Made by a program: the position numbers and the translations under genes. A DNA stretch of 64,000 nt, taken from positions 53,422,975 to 53,486,974 of the forward strand of contig CM068580.1 of assembly GCA_035048485.1 (NCBI GenBank), given 5' to 3'. This document shows positions 33,357-48,554 of this stretch, piece after piece (position 1 is the stretch's first letter; the number at the start of each line of letters is the position of its first letter). This stretch comes from Pteria penguin. Taxonomy: Eukaryota; Mollusca; Bivalvia; Pterioida; Pteriidae. Under the pieces are notes generated by a model, which ran no database searches, was not told the origin of the DNA, and saw only the letters and a program-made list of their open reading frames with translations.

Positions 33357-36300
33357 GTAAGTATGATTCTTAAAGGTTATCCATGTGTATAAATACAATT
33401 TTTCATATATCATGCATGCCATTTAATTTTCCAAATTTTCTCCGTGAGTATATTCCTCGAATTTCCTCTTACTTCTGTTGAAGAAGGGGGATGGACAGAA
33501 CGAGAAACATTCATACTAGAAATGTATGAATGTCTCTGATATAACTGTTTAGTCTATGAATATATATAAACTACAGAAACCTATACGTGCCATATAAAGG
33601 AAAAATAAATATGTAGTTCAAGTAGAAGTAGATCTGCAGTACATTGTTAATTATTATGACTGAATATCTTGTTATAGACCCTTTCACGTTAAGCTTCATT
33701 CGGTTCACTTTTGACTTTTCATGCCTACCAGAACAATCAAATTACGTCATTGCATAATAGTGCATGCTACGATCTGGCGTAATATGACATCATTTCATTA
33801 TGTTGGTGGGCGGAAGTGGCGTTTTTTTTTAGGAAAAAGTTCTAAATGAAACTAAACGTGTAAGGGTCTATTACGACATACGATGAATATCATTATTACA
33901 ACTTATTATCTCGTTATAACAACCTATTATCTTGTTATTTCGACTTATTTTGTTGTTAATACGATATGCGACTGATGTCATTATAATTACCTATTATCTG
34001 GTTATAACGACATACGACGGATGTTGTTACAACGACTTATTATCTCATTATAACAACATATCATCAAGTTATAACGACATATTATCTAGTTATAATGAAA
34101 TTTTATCTCACATTTGCAGCATATAAAGGAAGTTGTTATTACCACATATCTCGTTATTAGGCGTGGGCCGACACCACTATGGACCGATCCGATACGTATC
34201 ACAATACCAACCTTGCGAAACAATACTTATCACAATACTTTAAATAAATACAGTATGAAGCAAATTTAACATTTTTATTAAAGGAACTCGGATGATGATG
34301 ATGATCGATGTGCTTCTGCATATTCGTAGTGTTCCCTGCATATTTCAGTTTTGCATCACATATTTTACAAATAATATGATCCTTGTCTTGGCGTCTCATT
34401 CCATTCTCTTCATATATTGGCATCCCGAAGTTCTCCTACACGGCAGATTTACTGTTTGTGGGAGAAACCAATTTGACCCAGCGTTCACACATCTTTTACA
34501 GTTTCACTTTCAATTCTACGAATAACGAACCCGAACCAGATGCCAAAAAGAATAAATTCGTATTTCTTTGGAAGCGTGTATCAATACAAGTACTCGTGAA
34601 TCGATCCTAATAACGTGAGTTAAAATATCACGATGCATTGATGAATTGGCCCACCCCTACTCGTTATTATGACTTAATATCTCGTTATTACGACATATAT
34701 GAATGTCATTATTATGACTTGCTACTGTACTTATAACATCAGTCATAAGTCATTATAATGAGATATGACGAGTCGTAATAATGAGATATTAAATTGTAAT
34801 AAGAAGGTGACATGTTGTAATGGACAGACAAGAAACATTCATTCAATAACATCCTTTATATGTCGTAAGAACAAAATAATATTTTATTATAACAAGATAA
34901 TCAGTTGTAATAACAAGTTAATATGTCATTATAACAAGATAATGAGTGGTAAAAACGACATCCGTTGTATGTCATAATAATGAGATATTAAGTCGCAATA
35001 ATGACATGTCATATATGTCGTTATAGCAACATATTTTTTTTCTTATATGTGGCATGTATAGGCTTCCGTAATAAACAGTTTCCATTACCCTCTTTTTATT
35101 CATTTATGCTGTGTTATTACAACTTCTTACACACTGACAGATAATTTCATAGATCTTTTACTTTATTAGTGATTGTGTTACTAGATCGAATACTAATAGT
35201 AGACTAGAAGTACTACTGAGTAATGTATTAATATTAAGAAAAAACGTTTAGCAGATTTTGAAATCCCATAATTATATACCTTTTAAATGACTTTAACTGA
35301 CTGAGGTGAAATTGACATGGTAATTCTTTCCATATATACCCAAATGCATTTTGGGTCAATTTAAGTTCAGTTGATGTTTTGTATCTGTAGATTAATTTGT
35401 ATTGAGTAGTTGAATCACTAATTCTGGCATATGGTCCAAAGGAGAGAGCACTTGAAACATTAAGTCACACTCAAGGCTTTTATCTGGAGACTGTCCTAAA
35501 AAAGAATGAATGTCACCTGATAGTGATAGGTGTGTTGCACCATTGTAACATGAAAAACTGAATGTTCTTGGTACTGTGTACAATGTTATGTAAATCATAA
35601 TCAGTAAACTTGGTTGTACTAATTCTTTGAAACTGAATAAGTTTTCAGTTGTATTGTTGGTACCCACTCTTCATATAAGTTAGAAGTTATTTTGGCCTTT
35701 CTATATGATTAAGACTGGGCGGAGCATAGCATATGGTAGCGATCAGCCCAATTCTAACCGGCTTACACAGCAAGTGATTGGTTATTTTCATTTATGCTCC
35801 GCATATCAAGCATGCTAGCTGATTAATCATTTGTCTTTATTGACACCTGGAAACAAACATCAGTCTTTAGACCTAGTCGTCTATTCTGTGAAGACATTTT
35901 CTTCACGATTAAGTTGACTACTGTGGCGGCCTGTGATTGGTTGATTTTAAAAACTGTTGTCTAAAATAACTTTAAATAAGAATGTCAAACAAAGTTCTTT
36001 AATCTGTTCCTGTAAAAATGGGAGTTCTAAGGTCCTAAGGTCTTTATCATGTTGATAACGCTACTAAGGGACCTGGTTTTTCAATCCTCTGTAATGAAGC
36101 GAATAGTTTTCCTCCATACCATTTGGAGGTTCAAAATTTTGCCCACTCAGTGACTCACACTTTTATTTATCATTGGACATTTATTGTGTGTGGAATAATA
36201 AGTAATAAATGTCTGATAATACATGTAAATAGTTGTGTTAGTGGGTAAAATATGATTGTGCTTGATCTTCTAAAGTAAAATGATACATGCATCTAGCTCA

Positions 36301-39300
36301 AACAATGGAATGCTTGTTTGGCAGAGTTTTAATTTAAAAGTGAAATGTATGTCCCCACCATATACGGCCAAGGGTGTATGTAGTATACACCTTGCCGTCT
36401 TTCCATCATTATACAGTTTATCTTGGCATTTCATCCTAAACCCTTTGAGGATTTTAATGAAATTTGTACAGATATCACAATACGTAGCAGTGCATATTGT
36501 AAGGGGAATGCTATCTATAAGTTTTATAGGAGTTATGGCCCTTGGACTTCAATTTTCATAGATTTTTTATGCATATCTAGTAAATGCACCTTGTCTTAGC
36601 AACTGCTCCTTTACCCTTAATAGGATTTCAATGAAACTTATTACAAATAAATATCACAATCTGCTGATGTGCTTATCATAAGGGGAGTCCTGTCTAAAAA
36701 TTTTGACAGGTGTTATAGCTCTTGGATATCTTAGCATAAAGGATAAATTCACTTTGTCTTTGCAACTCCTCCTTAACCATTTGGAGGATTTTAATGAAAC
36801 TCGGTACAAACAAACATCAAAATATGTAGATGTGCATATTTTAAAGGAAATCCTGCCCTAAAAATGTTTACAGGAGTTATAGCCCTCGGACTTCATGTGC
36901 TATTCAATAACATCATTTGCATCTAGTTTTCCCTATGTTTGACATTTAATAATTGAAATTGTGCATTATTGTCTGGAGTTTACCCTCCTTATAATCATAG
37001 ATACAAGTAGATAATAAGTATACTGGCATTTATTGAAATAAGGTAATAGATACTGGCACTTACTGAGACCCTTGTAAAACTTAGGTTTGATGGGTCACAT
37101 TGATTCAGTGATCTTGAAGAGATGTTACAGTTGAATGCCACATTTCAAAAATTGGGCATAATGAATACATTTCCACTATTATAACTGTATTGATCTTTAG
37201 GGGCATGATGAATATGAAAAGTTTAATGTTGAAATTTAAAGTTTGTATACTTGGTACCATTGATATTTAAGGAATGACTCTTTTTTTCTAGGTTCATGGA
37301 GAATGAACTTGGGTGAGAAACAAACAAATCACTTGAACCGCAAAGCGGTTCTCGAATGATTTGTTTGTTTCTCATCCAAGTTCATTCCCCATGAACCTAG
37401 AAAAAAGTAAGTCATTCCTTATATTTACAATGCATTTTAAAAGGTTCTTTTTTGAAAACAAAATATCAAATTCCCCATTATCAAACTGGCAAGGACCGAA
37501 TTTTTCCTAAAGTGGAAAAGTACTCCCGCCACGAAATATAGTGCGTGTCTAGAATGCTAAAAATACTCTATCTGTCCAGGTAATTTCTTTAATTGCTCAA
37601 AATTCTTAGAAGCATTAATTTTATTATTACAGTTCTTATATTTAATTTAGTTAACCCTGCCTCTTTTTATATTACTACTCATGTGATTTGCCATACGCCA
37701 GGTACTGCTTCCATGACCCAAGTTCATGGGCTGATGAACTGAGTCTGTTTAGCATGGTTCATCGAAGGAATTAGACTAGCATTGTAAATATAAAGTAATG
37801 AAGAACACATGGGATAATAATGAATACTTTTAAGTGGTATGGTAAATATTAATTGAGATAAATACCAAAGTCTATCTTTTGGATTCACTTTATTTCAATT
37901 TTTCTGTTATGGAAATGTGACATATAAACAATAACATATTGCTTTTTGCAGATGGTTTGAGAAGTCTGTCGACATCAGCTACACATTATTCTGCAAGTGA
38001 GTATTTCATATGTTGTATAACTATAAATATCTGGTGGATGCACAAACATGATGTATTAATTATATTTTAATGGTCTACCAGTATTTCTTTTGTTTGATTC
38101 CATCAGAAGCTAGATTCAAGAGAAAGTCATCCAGTTTCTCAAAGATCATGATACCCCCAGTTGCCTTGTCTGAGTGGCAGGAAAAATAAAAAAGTACTTT
38201 TCCAGTAATTCTTTTTTTAGGCTCTGAATTTAAAATTTGAGGCCTAGGTAACCTCAGAGTAGTGTTTTGATATTTGCCCCCATGAAAGTATACTAGATTT
38301 TTGTGACAAATAATAATCAAACCGAGGATATGAAAATTACAAATTTATAAATCAAAGAGTCATTATATTTTTGTATTTAGACTTAACTTTAGTCTTTAGA
38401 TCTCAAAATTTGAAGAGTTTAGATCCCAGATGGTGTATAGGTCAATATTCTGAGGCATAGTCCTGTCATATTTGTAATTTACAGTAATTATACTTGTAGA
38501 GGTAACTCAGAAGTTCAATTTGGACTGTTCGATCTGGGTCAGACACAATAAACTGAGAATATACTTAAGTCAAAAATTCATATTCTTCTGTTCATCAATG
38601 AATTAATAACTGGGATTTGGATTTTTAGTTTTATTCTGCTGATAAATAGAATTAAACCATTCTGCATTAAAATTTATTTGAACGTTTGATAATGGAATAG
38701 ATTAAAATTAAATTTTTGACTTAAGTATATTCTCATTTTATGGTGCCGGACCCTGGTTGAAATTATGCTAAAGAAATATAGGACATTGTTGCTAAAGATT
38801 TCTGTTTATTTTTCATTCTTCTGAAATTTATTCTAGATTTTAGATATTTCAAATGACCTGCAAGAAATAGAATGGTATTGGTTTTTATATTATAATGAAG
38901 TTGTTAATTTTCTTGCATTCTTTTATATATACATGTGTTTACAGGTCAGAAGAATTTATCGAAGCCTAATGTCAGAAACATAGTGCTGGTAGAAGGGGTT
39001 CGCACACCATTTCTACAGAGTGGAACTTCATACCAAAAGTTGATGCCCCATGACCTTGCTAGAACTGCATTACAGTAAATTTTAGTGATTTTTCAATAAA
39101 GTAGAAGAAATAATCATTTCTATTGCATCACCAAGTAAACATAGTTATACATGCTTTCTGTATGTGTCTTTATTTGTGAACAAGGGAGTAGAGAGTTTAG
39201 TGATATGTGTTTTGTCATAAGCTCTATTCTGCGCTTCTTCAGTTGTGATGATGCTCCATGATAACATTTACTGATCAAGTCTGAGGTTTCAAAAATATCT

Positions 39301-42300
39301 GTCAGTTTTGAGGATTACAAATCTAGAATACCAATCTTTCAAATTGATCTGGAATACTATTTACCGGTAGGGAGGAAAATTACTTGCATCTTGACTGTTT
39401 TGTTCCTACGAACTAATTTCCAGTTAAATATGAGAGAGTGTAAACAACAGATGTATTTCAACATTAAGAAAGTGACGTCCAGAAACAAAACATGGCTCTT
39501 AAGTCTAAAATTATGGCTATTGATGTTTAATGTAATTTTTATGTATGTAACTAATTTGAATTGAAAACTTTTTGAAAGCAATGTTATATCAAACACGAGT
39601 TTTGTCACATTTTCTTTTTTATTTCAAAGAGAAGTTTAATAGATTTTCAAGTTATAATGTTTTCCATACTTTTTAGCTCACCTGAGCCAAAGGCTCAAGT
39701 GAGCTATTGTGATCAATCACCGTCCGTCGTCCGTCCGTCGTCTGTCGTCCGTCGTTAACTTTTCACATTTTCGACTTCTTCTCCAGAACCACTGAACAGA
39801 AATTGATGAAACTTGATAAGCATGTAGTACTCATGGTCCCCTACAAGTGTTGTTGTTTTTCGTCCAGATTCATCATTAGGTGGTGCCACCACAGGCAAAA
39901 GTAGGTCAAAGAGGGTACCCTCCTTTGACAAACTTCTTCTTCAGACCGGGGGCATACAGAGACAAACCAAATGCATAGGAATGATCTAGAGGGATGTGTG
40001 AAGAAGTGTTGTTATTTTTGGTTCCATTCCAAAATCAAATTTTTGACGTTTTTTTGTACTTGGTAATTTTAATGCAGAAAAGAGGTATTCTTTTCTTTTA
40101 GTAAACATTGATGCATTAATTTGGTTTAATTTGATCATTTTGATGGTAAGAAATACTACTGCGAAGAAATTTTTTCAATATTTTATGTTTTGGATTTTTT
40201 ATGAATTTTTTAAGACTTTCAAGAAAAAGGGGGGGGGGATAATTGGTGTAAACATTTCACAGTTTGAACTTTTTCTTCGGAACCACTTGCTGGAATTCAA
40301 TGAAACTTGGCATGCATCAAATACTCAAGGTCCCCGACAAATGTGGTCATCTTTGTCAGGATCCATGAACAGGTGGCACCACCACAGACAAAAGTAGGTC
40401 ACAGAGGGTACCCTCCTTTGACAAACTTCTTATTCAGATCGGGTGCATACAGTGACAAACCGACTGCATAGGAATGAGATAGAGGCATATGGGAAGAAGT
40501 GTTGATATTTTTGGTTCCATTCCGAAATCAAATTGTTGACGTTTTTTCATTTTTATTTGGACTTTGTTATTTTAATGCATTAAAGAGTTATTATTTTCTT
40601 TTAGTAAACATTGATGCATTCATTTGGTTTCATTTAATCATTTCTATGGTAAGGAATGCTGGTGTGAAGGAATTTTTTCAATATATCGATTTTTGAATTT
40701 TTTATGAATTTTTTAAGACTTCCAAGAAAAGGGGGGGGGGACAATTTTTCATATCTTCAACTTGATCTACAGAACAACTTGAAGGATTGTGATAAAACTG
40801 GGTAGGATGCAAGTACTCATAGTCCTTTTCAAAGGTTTTGTTTTTTGTGCGGATCATCCAAATTGGTAAACAGATAATGCCACCATGTCTAAAAGTAGGT
40901 CTCACAATGGTACATATACCACTTGGTAATTGAAATATGGAGAGTAGCGGTTCAAATCCAGCTGTGGTCCAAAAAATTTTTTTTTTTTTTTACACATCTA
41001 AATAAGTTTTTAGATGTTTCTCAACACTCAACATATGAAATTAGGAATTTTACGTTTAAGACTTCCAAAAAAAAAAGGGGGGGGGGGGGGGGGGGGGTGG
41101 GCCATTTTTCACATTTTCAACTTTTTCTACAAAACTGTTTGAAGGATTTTAATAAATCTTGGTAGAAATAAGTCACTTATGATCCTCTTCAAATTCTGTT
41201 GTTTTCGTCCAGACCTCTTTACAGGTGGCGCCACCATAGTCAAGAGTAGGTCACAAAAGAGTTCCCTCGTTTAACAATATTCTTTTTCATACGGACTGTA
41301 TACAGAGACAAACAGAATGCATAGAAATGATCTAGAGGGATAAGTGAAGATGTATTGTCATTTTGGTTCCCTTCCAAAATCCAAAATTTTAGAATTTTTT
41401 TCGACATTTCTTTGGACTTGGTGATTCAATGCAGAAAAAAGTGTCATATTTCCTAGTTAATTGATAATGATGATTTCTTATGGACTATTGTGATCATAAT
41501 TATGGTAAGGATTGTTACTTTGAAAGAATTTTGTTAATATCTCAATTTTGGGATTTTCTATGAATTTTTTAAGACTTCCAAATGAGGGTGTATAGGAACA
41601 ATTCAATCACATTTTTCACTTCTGCTGTTATACCACATGAAAGATTTTAATGAAACATGGAATACATGAAGTACTAAAAGTCCTCTATCAATTTGGTAAA
41701 TTTCATCCAAATTGGTTAACAGATAATGCCACCATGTCTAAAAAGCAGTTCTCACAATAGTACATATACCACTTGGTAATTGAAATATGGAGAGTAGCGG
41801 TTCAAATCCAGCTGTGGTCAAAATTTTTTTTTCACTTCTTTACACATCTAAATAAGTTTTTAGATGTTTCTCAACACTCAACATATGAAATTAGGCAATT
41901 TTAAGTTAGATCTGGACAATATTTGAAACAATTGTTGTTCATGACCCAGACTTGAAATCAGTCAACAAAAGGCCCCACCTAAAGAAAATGACTAACTTGT
42001 TGCCCTGAATGACTTCTTGCAGAGACAAAGGAAATGCTTAATATCAAAATCACCTGAATGGATGTGCAAAAAAGTGTTGTTTTTTATTCTAGCCTGAAAT
42101 AAAATTTGACATATTTTCAACATCTGTGTTGACTTAGTCACATTAATGCAAAAATAAATGAATTCTTCCTTCATGCATGACTGATAATATAGGTACTCAG
42201 GTGAGCGATATAGGCCCACTTGGGCCTCTTGTTTGTAATTTTGTTTAAAGTAACATCATTTTGTTGAAAGAGATAAAAAAAGTTTGAAATAAGACTGATT

Positions 42301-45300
42301 GTCTTGGAGTTTCATCAGCATTTGTCAAGTGATAGAATACAATCCGTTTATCATTGAAATAAGTCTTCTAGGCAGATTCCTCTTAGAACAGTATAATAAT
42401 AACAAAAATATTCGTAGAAAATATATTTTGGGGAAAAGATAAATTGACATCAGGCTCATATCAAAACAAATACAGTTTTAAAATTAAATCTTTGATATTT
42501 TTCAGAGGGCTTGTTACAAGAACAGGACTAAGTAAAGGTGAGCACAGTAAATACATATGATATAGTTTATCCATTGTATCAAGTAGGTGATATAATAGTA
42601 CAATGCAGGTTCATTTAACAAGCCTTATGTCAGATTCCTTCGAAGTCATCTTCCATAGAGTGTTAAACAACAGAAATAGGTGAGAAGTTTTAGGATATAA
42701 AGCTGTAGATTAAGGAAACAATTGTATTTATAAACATTATATTCGAGTTTAAATTTTCAAGTGATTTTATTTTATTGATGTTCTGGAATGATATGTTGTA
42801 TAATTTTGTTTTAAACTATATGTATGTATCTTTTAAATTTATATTGTGAATCATACACCCTAGTACATATTTTGATTCAGTATTAAAGATGTATTATAGT
42901 TGAATATGTATACATCCAAATCAGGATTACTTACATTATATACATATGTACAGTTGTTAACATTAACCTCAGTATTATTTATTATAAGATTCCTATACAT
43001 GTTCGTGGAATAAGCTCTCCACTTGCAGTGTATACAGTGAGGATTTAATGTCTTGATTGTGTCAGAGGTTCATTACTTCCTGATATCGTGAAATGCATGA
43101 GTGAAATGATCCTTTAAATAGTACTGAATGCTGTGATGTACATGTATATCGATTAATTTACATGTTTTTGTTGTTTTCTTTCAAATCCTTATAATCCAAC
43201 AAGTCTATATTATATAATAGATATATTATATTCTAGATGAAGTGGATTATATTGTATATGGTACTGTGATCCAAGAAGTGAAAACAAGCAATGTGGCTAG
43301 AGAGGTAAGACATGTACTTGTTACTGCATAAGATTTTCTTTATCACTATTGATACAATTATTTCATTTCTAAAATGGTGCTAGTGTATTTTTGAAAGGTT
43401 TATGTAGTATTACATTAGACATATACCATACAGACGAAATCTTTCTAGTGTGGCATAAACAGTTGGTAATCAGTCATTCTAAAATCCTGTTTGATTGCTA
43501 ATTTTTGAGAATAAAATTGTAATTTATGAACTAAAAAAAGCTATTTTTGATTAAATACTCAGTATGAAGGAGTATTTATTTTGTGGATATCTATTTCAGG
43601 CTTCTCTTGGTGCGGGATTTTCTGATAAAACACCAGCACATACTGTTACGCAAGCATGTATCTCCTCAAACCAGGCAATCACAACAGGTACATATGTGTA
43701 AAGCAATGCTAACATCAACAATTTTTTTTGTAATTTTTGTGTTTTGCACAAAATAACGACACTTTTGAATCACATTTTCGGTTTTCTGTGTGTCTCTCTC
43801 ACTCTTCAATCTTATATATCTTCCTAGATAAAACATGTGCTTCTTTGAAACACTAAACTCAACTGTAAAGAAGATCAACTAATCAATCTATATTATTTAT
43901 TGTGATATTGACATAGATGTAGAATAATTGACAATAATTTACAGCACTATCAACGAAATTTCATGACAAACAGCACTACTATCTCTCAATTATGTCATCT
44001 TTTTTTTGTTATATTTTGAGTGTAACAGAATACAACACATCACTAATAGCCTTAGTTTCAAAACACATCACTGACTTCCATATAATCATTCATTACACAT
44101 ATTCCTGTATTTGAGTATTTAAAAAACTAGTGACACTGAAGTTCTGGAGATTTCGATACTCATAGATTTTGTAATTATTCAAATGAAGGTCATAATCGAG
44201 TGACAGGTTCCTCAGATGTATCAGAGTCATGGGAATCTGTTACATAATCACTATCTAAGGTGCTGACATTTCCTTCCTGGTTTCCTACACCATCCCTAAC
44301 TGCCATTGTCATCATCTGTTGTTCAACTATTTCCAACTCTTCTGGGTAACTCCTATCAGGGTGATCAGCATCGACCCACGAGTCCCTGCGTCTACTGAGA
44401 GGGGGTAAATGAATACTGTGGTGAACAGTCTCTAATGGTTCATCATCACTCTCGTCACTGCTTGAATCATCATCTCCTAATACATCAAGGTTCTGTGCAT
44501 TCACATTAGCTATCAGCAAAATGTCCATGATATTCTCGGAGTGGAAATTTGAGAAGATATAATTGATAAACATCTGGATTTCTATCCATTTCCGCAAGCG
44601 GTATTCATCATAGACATTGTGGATCCACTCAATCATACAGTAACGCTGAAATAGGTGGCACTTCCTTGCAGGGTATGAATAGTCATCCATGTGTTTAAAT
44701 TGTCTGTCCATCACTCGAAGACGGTCAGCTAAAAAGAAAAGAAAAGCCTTTTAATTTCATATTTTCTTAAATATCCTTTTAAGAATATGACATTTGGCAT
44801 GTTTATAAAACTGCTTTTTCTTCAAGATGTTTTGCATAATACGTGTGCATGTAACAATATTTGATTATTGAGATTTCAGTATTAGAGGCATTGCTCAAGA
44901 TCAATATTCAAAGAAATTACTGAGATATATGACAGTATTATGAGTAGTGTGTATGTATTCAAGATTTATTTCCTTGTAATTGATAGGATATAGAGCAATT
45001 TATGGAGTATTTGACCAGTAGTCCACTATAACCTTGGCCATGATCTACAGAAATGACTAGGAGTTGTGTATATCTCTTGAATTTTTATCTAATCATTATT
45101 CAGTTTTACATTTTCTGACAATTTTGGCAAAATTATAGCTGACATTCAGTGTCACAGAGAGCATTAAGAATATATTTTAGTTTTGCCATATTATTCAATA
45201 AGTTTGATGACATAGGTCTGTTATTGATACCAAAAAGAAGAGAAAACAAACAAACAAAAAACCAAAAATGAAATCCACAAAAGGTACAGTTTACTGTGAA

Positions 45301-48300
45301 AAATTAATTTTAACTCTCTGCTCATTGTTACTCTTCCACTGACTGGCTGAATTGGCCACATGAATTCAGAATTCAAAGACTACATTCAACAGTAGAGATG
45401 ACCCAGTAATTGACCACTTTATTTTAATACCGTAAACAGACCACATCTTATATTCAGCATTGGCATCATTGAATACTTATGTTTTTGTTGAAGCTTGAAT
45501 ATATGCTTGTTAACCTTATGGCATGAGGGCAAGTTTGAAGATTTAGAAAAAAATTAAAATCACTTTATTTTGGCACAAGTGTTGACTTTTACACAGGCAA
45601 TACATTTGTATTGAATATATTCCTTTTATTTCTTTCATTGTTCTGATTTTCATGTTATCATTCTCATGTAAATTAATTATTTCATGAGTTGTTAAGTTGG
45701 TGTGGCCTAGTGGATAAGGTGCTCGGCTCGTGATTGAGAGGTCTGGGTTCGATTCCCGTCCTGGGTGCACCATTGTTCTGTCTTTTCGGTGAGACAATAA
45801 AAACCGAGGTCCCGTGTCATGGTAGGTGTGACAAAAAGATCCCTCACTGCTTCAGGTGGGTCTATTGCAAAGGTCTAAATTTGTATGCAATGCATCCGAT
45901 GGATGCCATCACCATAAACATGAAATAATCGTGGAGTGACGTAAAAGTAAAACAATATTAAATCAATGGGGTGTTATTACTTAAATCATGAGGTAGATGA
46001 GGTGGAGTACTGAAGCATCTTCAGTAAATATAGCACTTTTGGTCTCGAGTAGCCATACATTTGAGTCTAGTGATTGTAGTGGTTTACATCTGATTATTAT
46101 ATAGCCTCACTATCACAGTCTGCTCTGTGCATAAGATAAGCAGAAATTTCTTGTAAAAAATATATTATTACTTCAGTGGTCAATACTCCATCCATCTGCC
46201 TTAAGTAGGAATTTGTAATATGTATTCTTGTATGATGTATATACAGTATGACTAGATGCCACACATGAAAATTTCATATTAGATTACATGCGTAGATTAC
46301 ACACATTATATGTCATATGAATATTCAAGACTAATTTGAAAAAGATGGCACACATAAATACTCATGACTAGATTAGTCATGTAATTCAGTATAATAATTT
46401 TCAATATGTACATGACTTAATTTCATATATAGCTTGTTGGAACACATAGTGTTATGAGTGACAAGATTGACAATGATAACTAGATTGACTATCATTCATT
46501 ACATAAATGATAAGGTAACATATCAAAACTTTTTTTGAAATGAGTATCCATATTTAGCCAATATTTCAGATCTATACCTTAGTATTCTAAGGCTTCAGTC
46601 TGTTTAATAAATAGAATGATTTGAAATAAATCAAAGTATAAGGTATAACTGAGTAATACTAAATATGCATTGTCATTTTAACAATTACATATTTAAAACT
46701 TAAATATCTTAATGGAGAGTTTAATTTGATTCTTGAATATATATTATAACTAATTGAATGCAACGATTTAAATTTTTTTTTTTGGTAAAAAGAATTTTAG
46801 CTCACTTGGACACACTTGACCTTGAAGTTTGATGTACTTTTAAAAAACTTCAATCTTGGTCATAACTTGTGAACAGTAAGAGATAGGGCTTAAATATTGC
46901 TTGTGTGTATTCTTTGTGACAAGACCTTTCATTATGTAACAAAATTTTATATGTTTTGATCTTGACCTTGAAGATTGACTTTCTAAGACAAAAACTGTAA
47001 CCTGGATCATAAAGTCAAAACTCTTAGAGACAGGGCTTTTATATTTCACATGTGTATTCCTTGTGCCAAGATCTTTCAATGGGTACTAAAAATTTTTACC
47101 TTGTGACTGTGACCTTGAAGTTTGACCTGTTTTTTAAATACTTTATCCTTGGCCATAACTTGTGAAAAGTAAGAGAGAATTTAAATTTGGTTGATCTCTG
47201 TTTATCATCTTATTGAAGTATGCCAAATTATGAATGGACATTATTTCAGAATTAGGTACATTATTGTACATCTGTTGTATGTGTCGCAGTCTACGTGTAA
47301 AAAGTACTGAATTTGTTCATATCTGCAATTATTAACTAATTTTATTTTCAAATATTAAGGTTGATGGTTCAGGATAGTTTTAAATGAAAAATTGAAAATC
47401 TTCGAAATTAATAGTTTTCTAATGGCTATCTTAGAGTGATATTCATAATCTATAAATAAACCAAATTATATATAGAGATACATAATATTTGAACCATTGA
47501 ATGATATATAAATGTTTTTTAAAGGAGTGTAAACTTTCTCAAATTAAATTTAATAAGAATATGAAGCAAAAACTACAGTCTCGTTACCAACATGGCAGAC
47601 ATTGGAGGTAACACCAGTTAAGCTTTAGCCATATGAAAGCTATCTGTTATGGTGATAATTTCATGATGATCAATGAATGCTACAAATAAAAACATAATTA
47701 GAGCCCCGTTTCCTTTCCATTGGTACCAAAGAAATTGATCATGTGACCTTGACAGTGACCTTTGAACTGCATTTGAAAAACTTTAGCATTGACTGTGAAA
47801 ATTAGGGCTTTCATATTTGGCATTTGCATTCTTTATGACAGGACCTTTCTGATGTAACCACATTAAGGCCAAGGTCATGGTGACAGGTATTCTGTGGGAC
47901 CCTTTTGACTTTGTCAGTTTTTTTTGTTTATCTACATTTCATAAACTGTATACATTAAGTTAACCAATATGTGCATTTGTGGATTTTGTATTTGTCAAAA
48001 TACTTCAAAAAGCACACTAATAGCTTTCTTTGGAATGAGGAAGAGGAAAGTTAACTTTAGAAAAAATTTTAATGTATCTTTATTTTCATGACAATTTCTC
48101 TATTTTACACTTAGATGTCAAACACATCGTTTTTTTCCATCTCTAGCATAGTTTAAAGAATCAGAGTTTGTATTCCATAGGAAAAAAAAACTTTTCTTTC
48201 AAAATTTTGTTAAAAGTATTAGGTTTTATAAGACCTTTTAGAAGAAGTGACTGGCACTCTTTTATTGATGATTATGAAGAAATAATTATGCACCACAGAA

Positions 48301-48477
48301 TAGAATATCTCTTGGTTACTTTCTTGAATAGATCAATGGATTAAATTACTGGGTATTAAGTTGCAATACGTGACAAAATCATGACTGGATTGCACAAATA
48401 ACAAATTGGATGGCAAGATGATAACTATATTGTACACATGATAATGACTAGATTGTACACATGACAAGGTGATGACT

Positions 48478-48554
<77 letters not shown>

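Larger units (their letters stand above)
33565..35085. mobile_element. 1.5-kb foldback element in HADHB intron 1
   Basis: The outer ends are inverted: AGAAACCTATACGTGCCATA at about 33575-33595 and the reverse form TGGCATGTATAGGCTTCCGT near 35050-35070. Inside, both arms are made of many imperfect copies of words such as TATTATCTCGTTATAACGAC. They are forward in the left arm (33880-34150) and reversed in the right arm (34670-35035). Two other transposons (33675-33870 and 34158-34659) have inserted into it. It starts only about 210 bp after exon 1. Confidence 0.75.

Noticed and set aside
40131..40397. 88-codon frame matching another at 27658-28062
   Set aside because: The match exists only because both lie in the two copies of the 2.5-kb repeat. 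The frames are short and not conserved at their ends.
45693..45765. Candidate tRNA gene with good A and B boxes
   Set aside because: The acceptor and anticodon stems do not pair, and the sequence continues into the SINE body shared with other copies.
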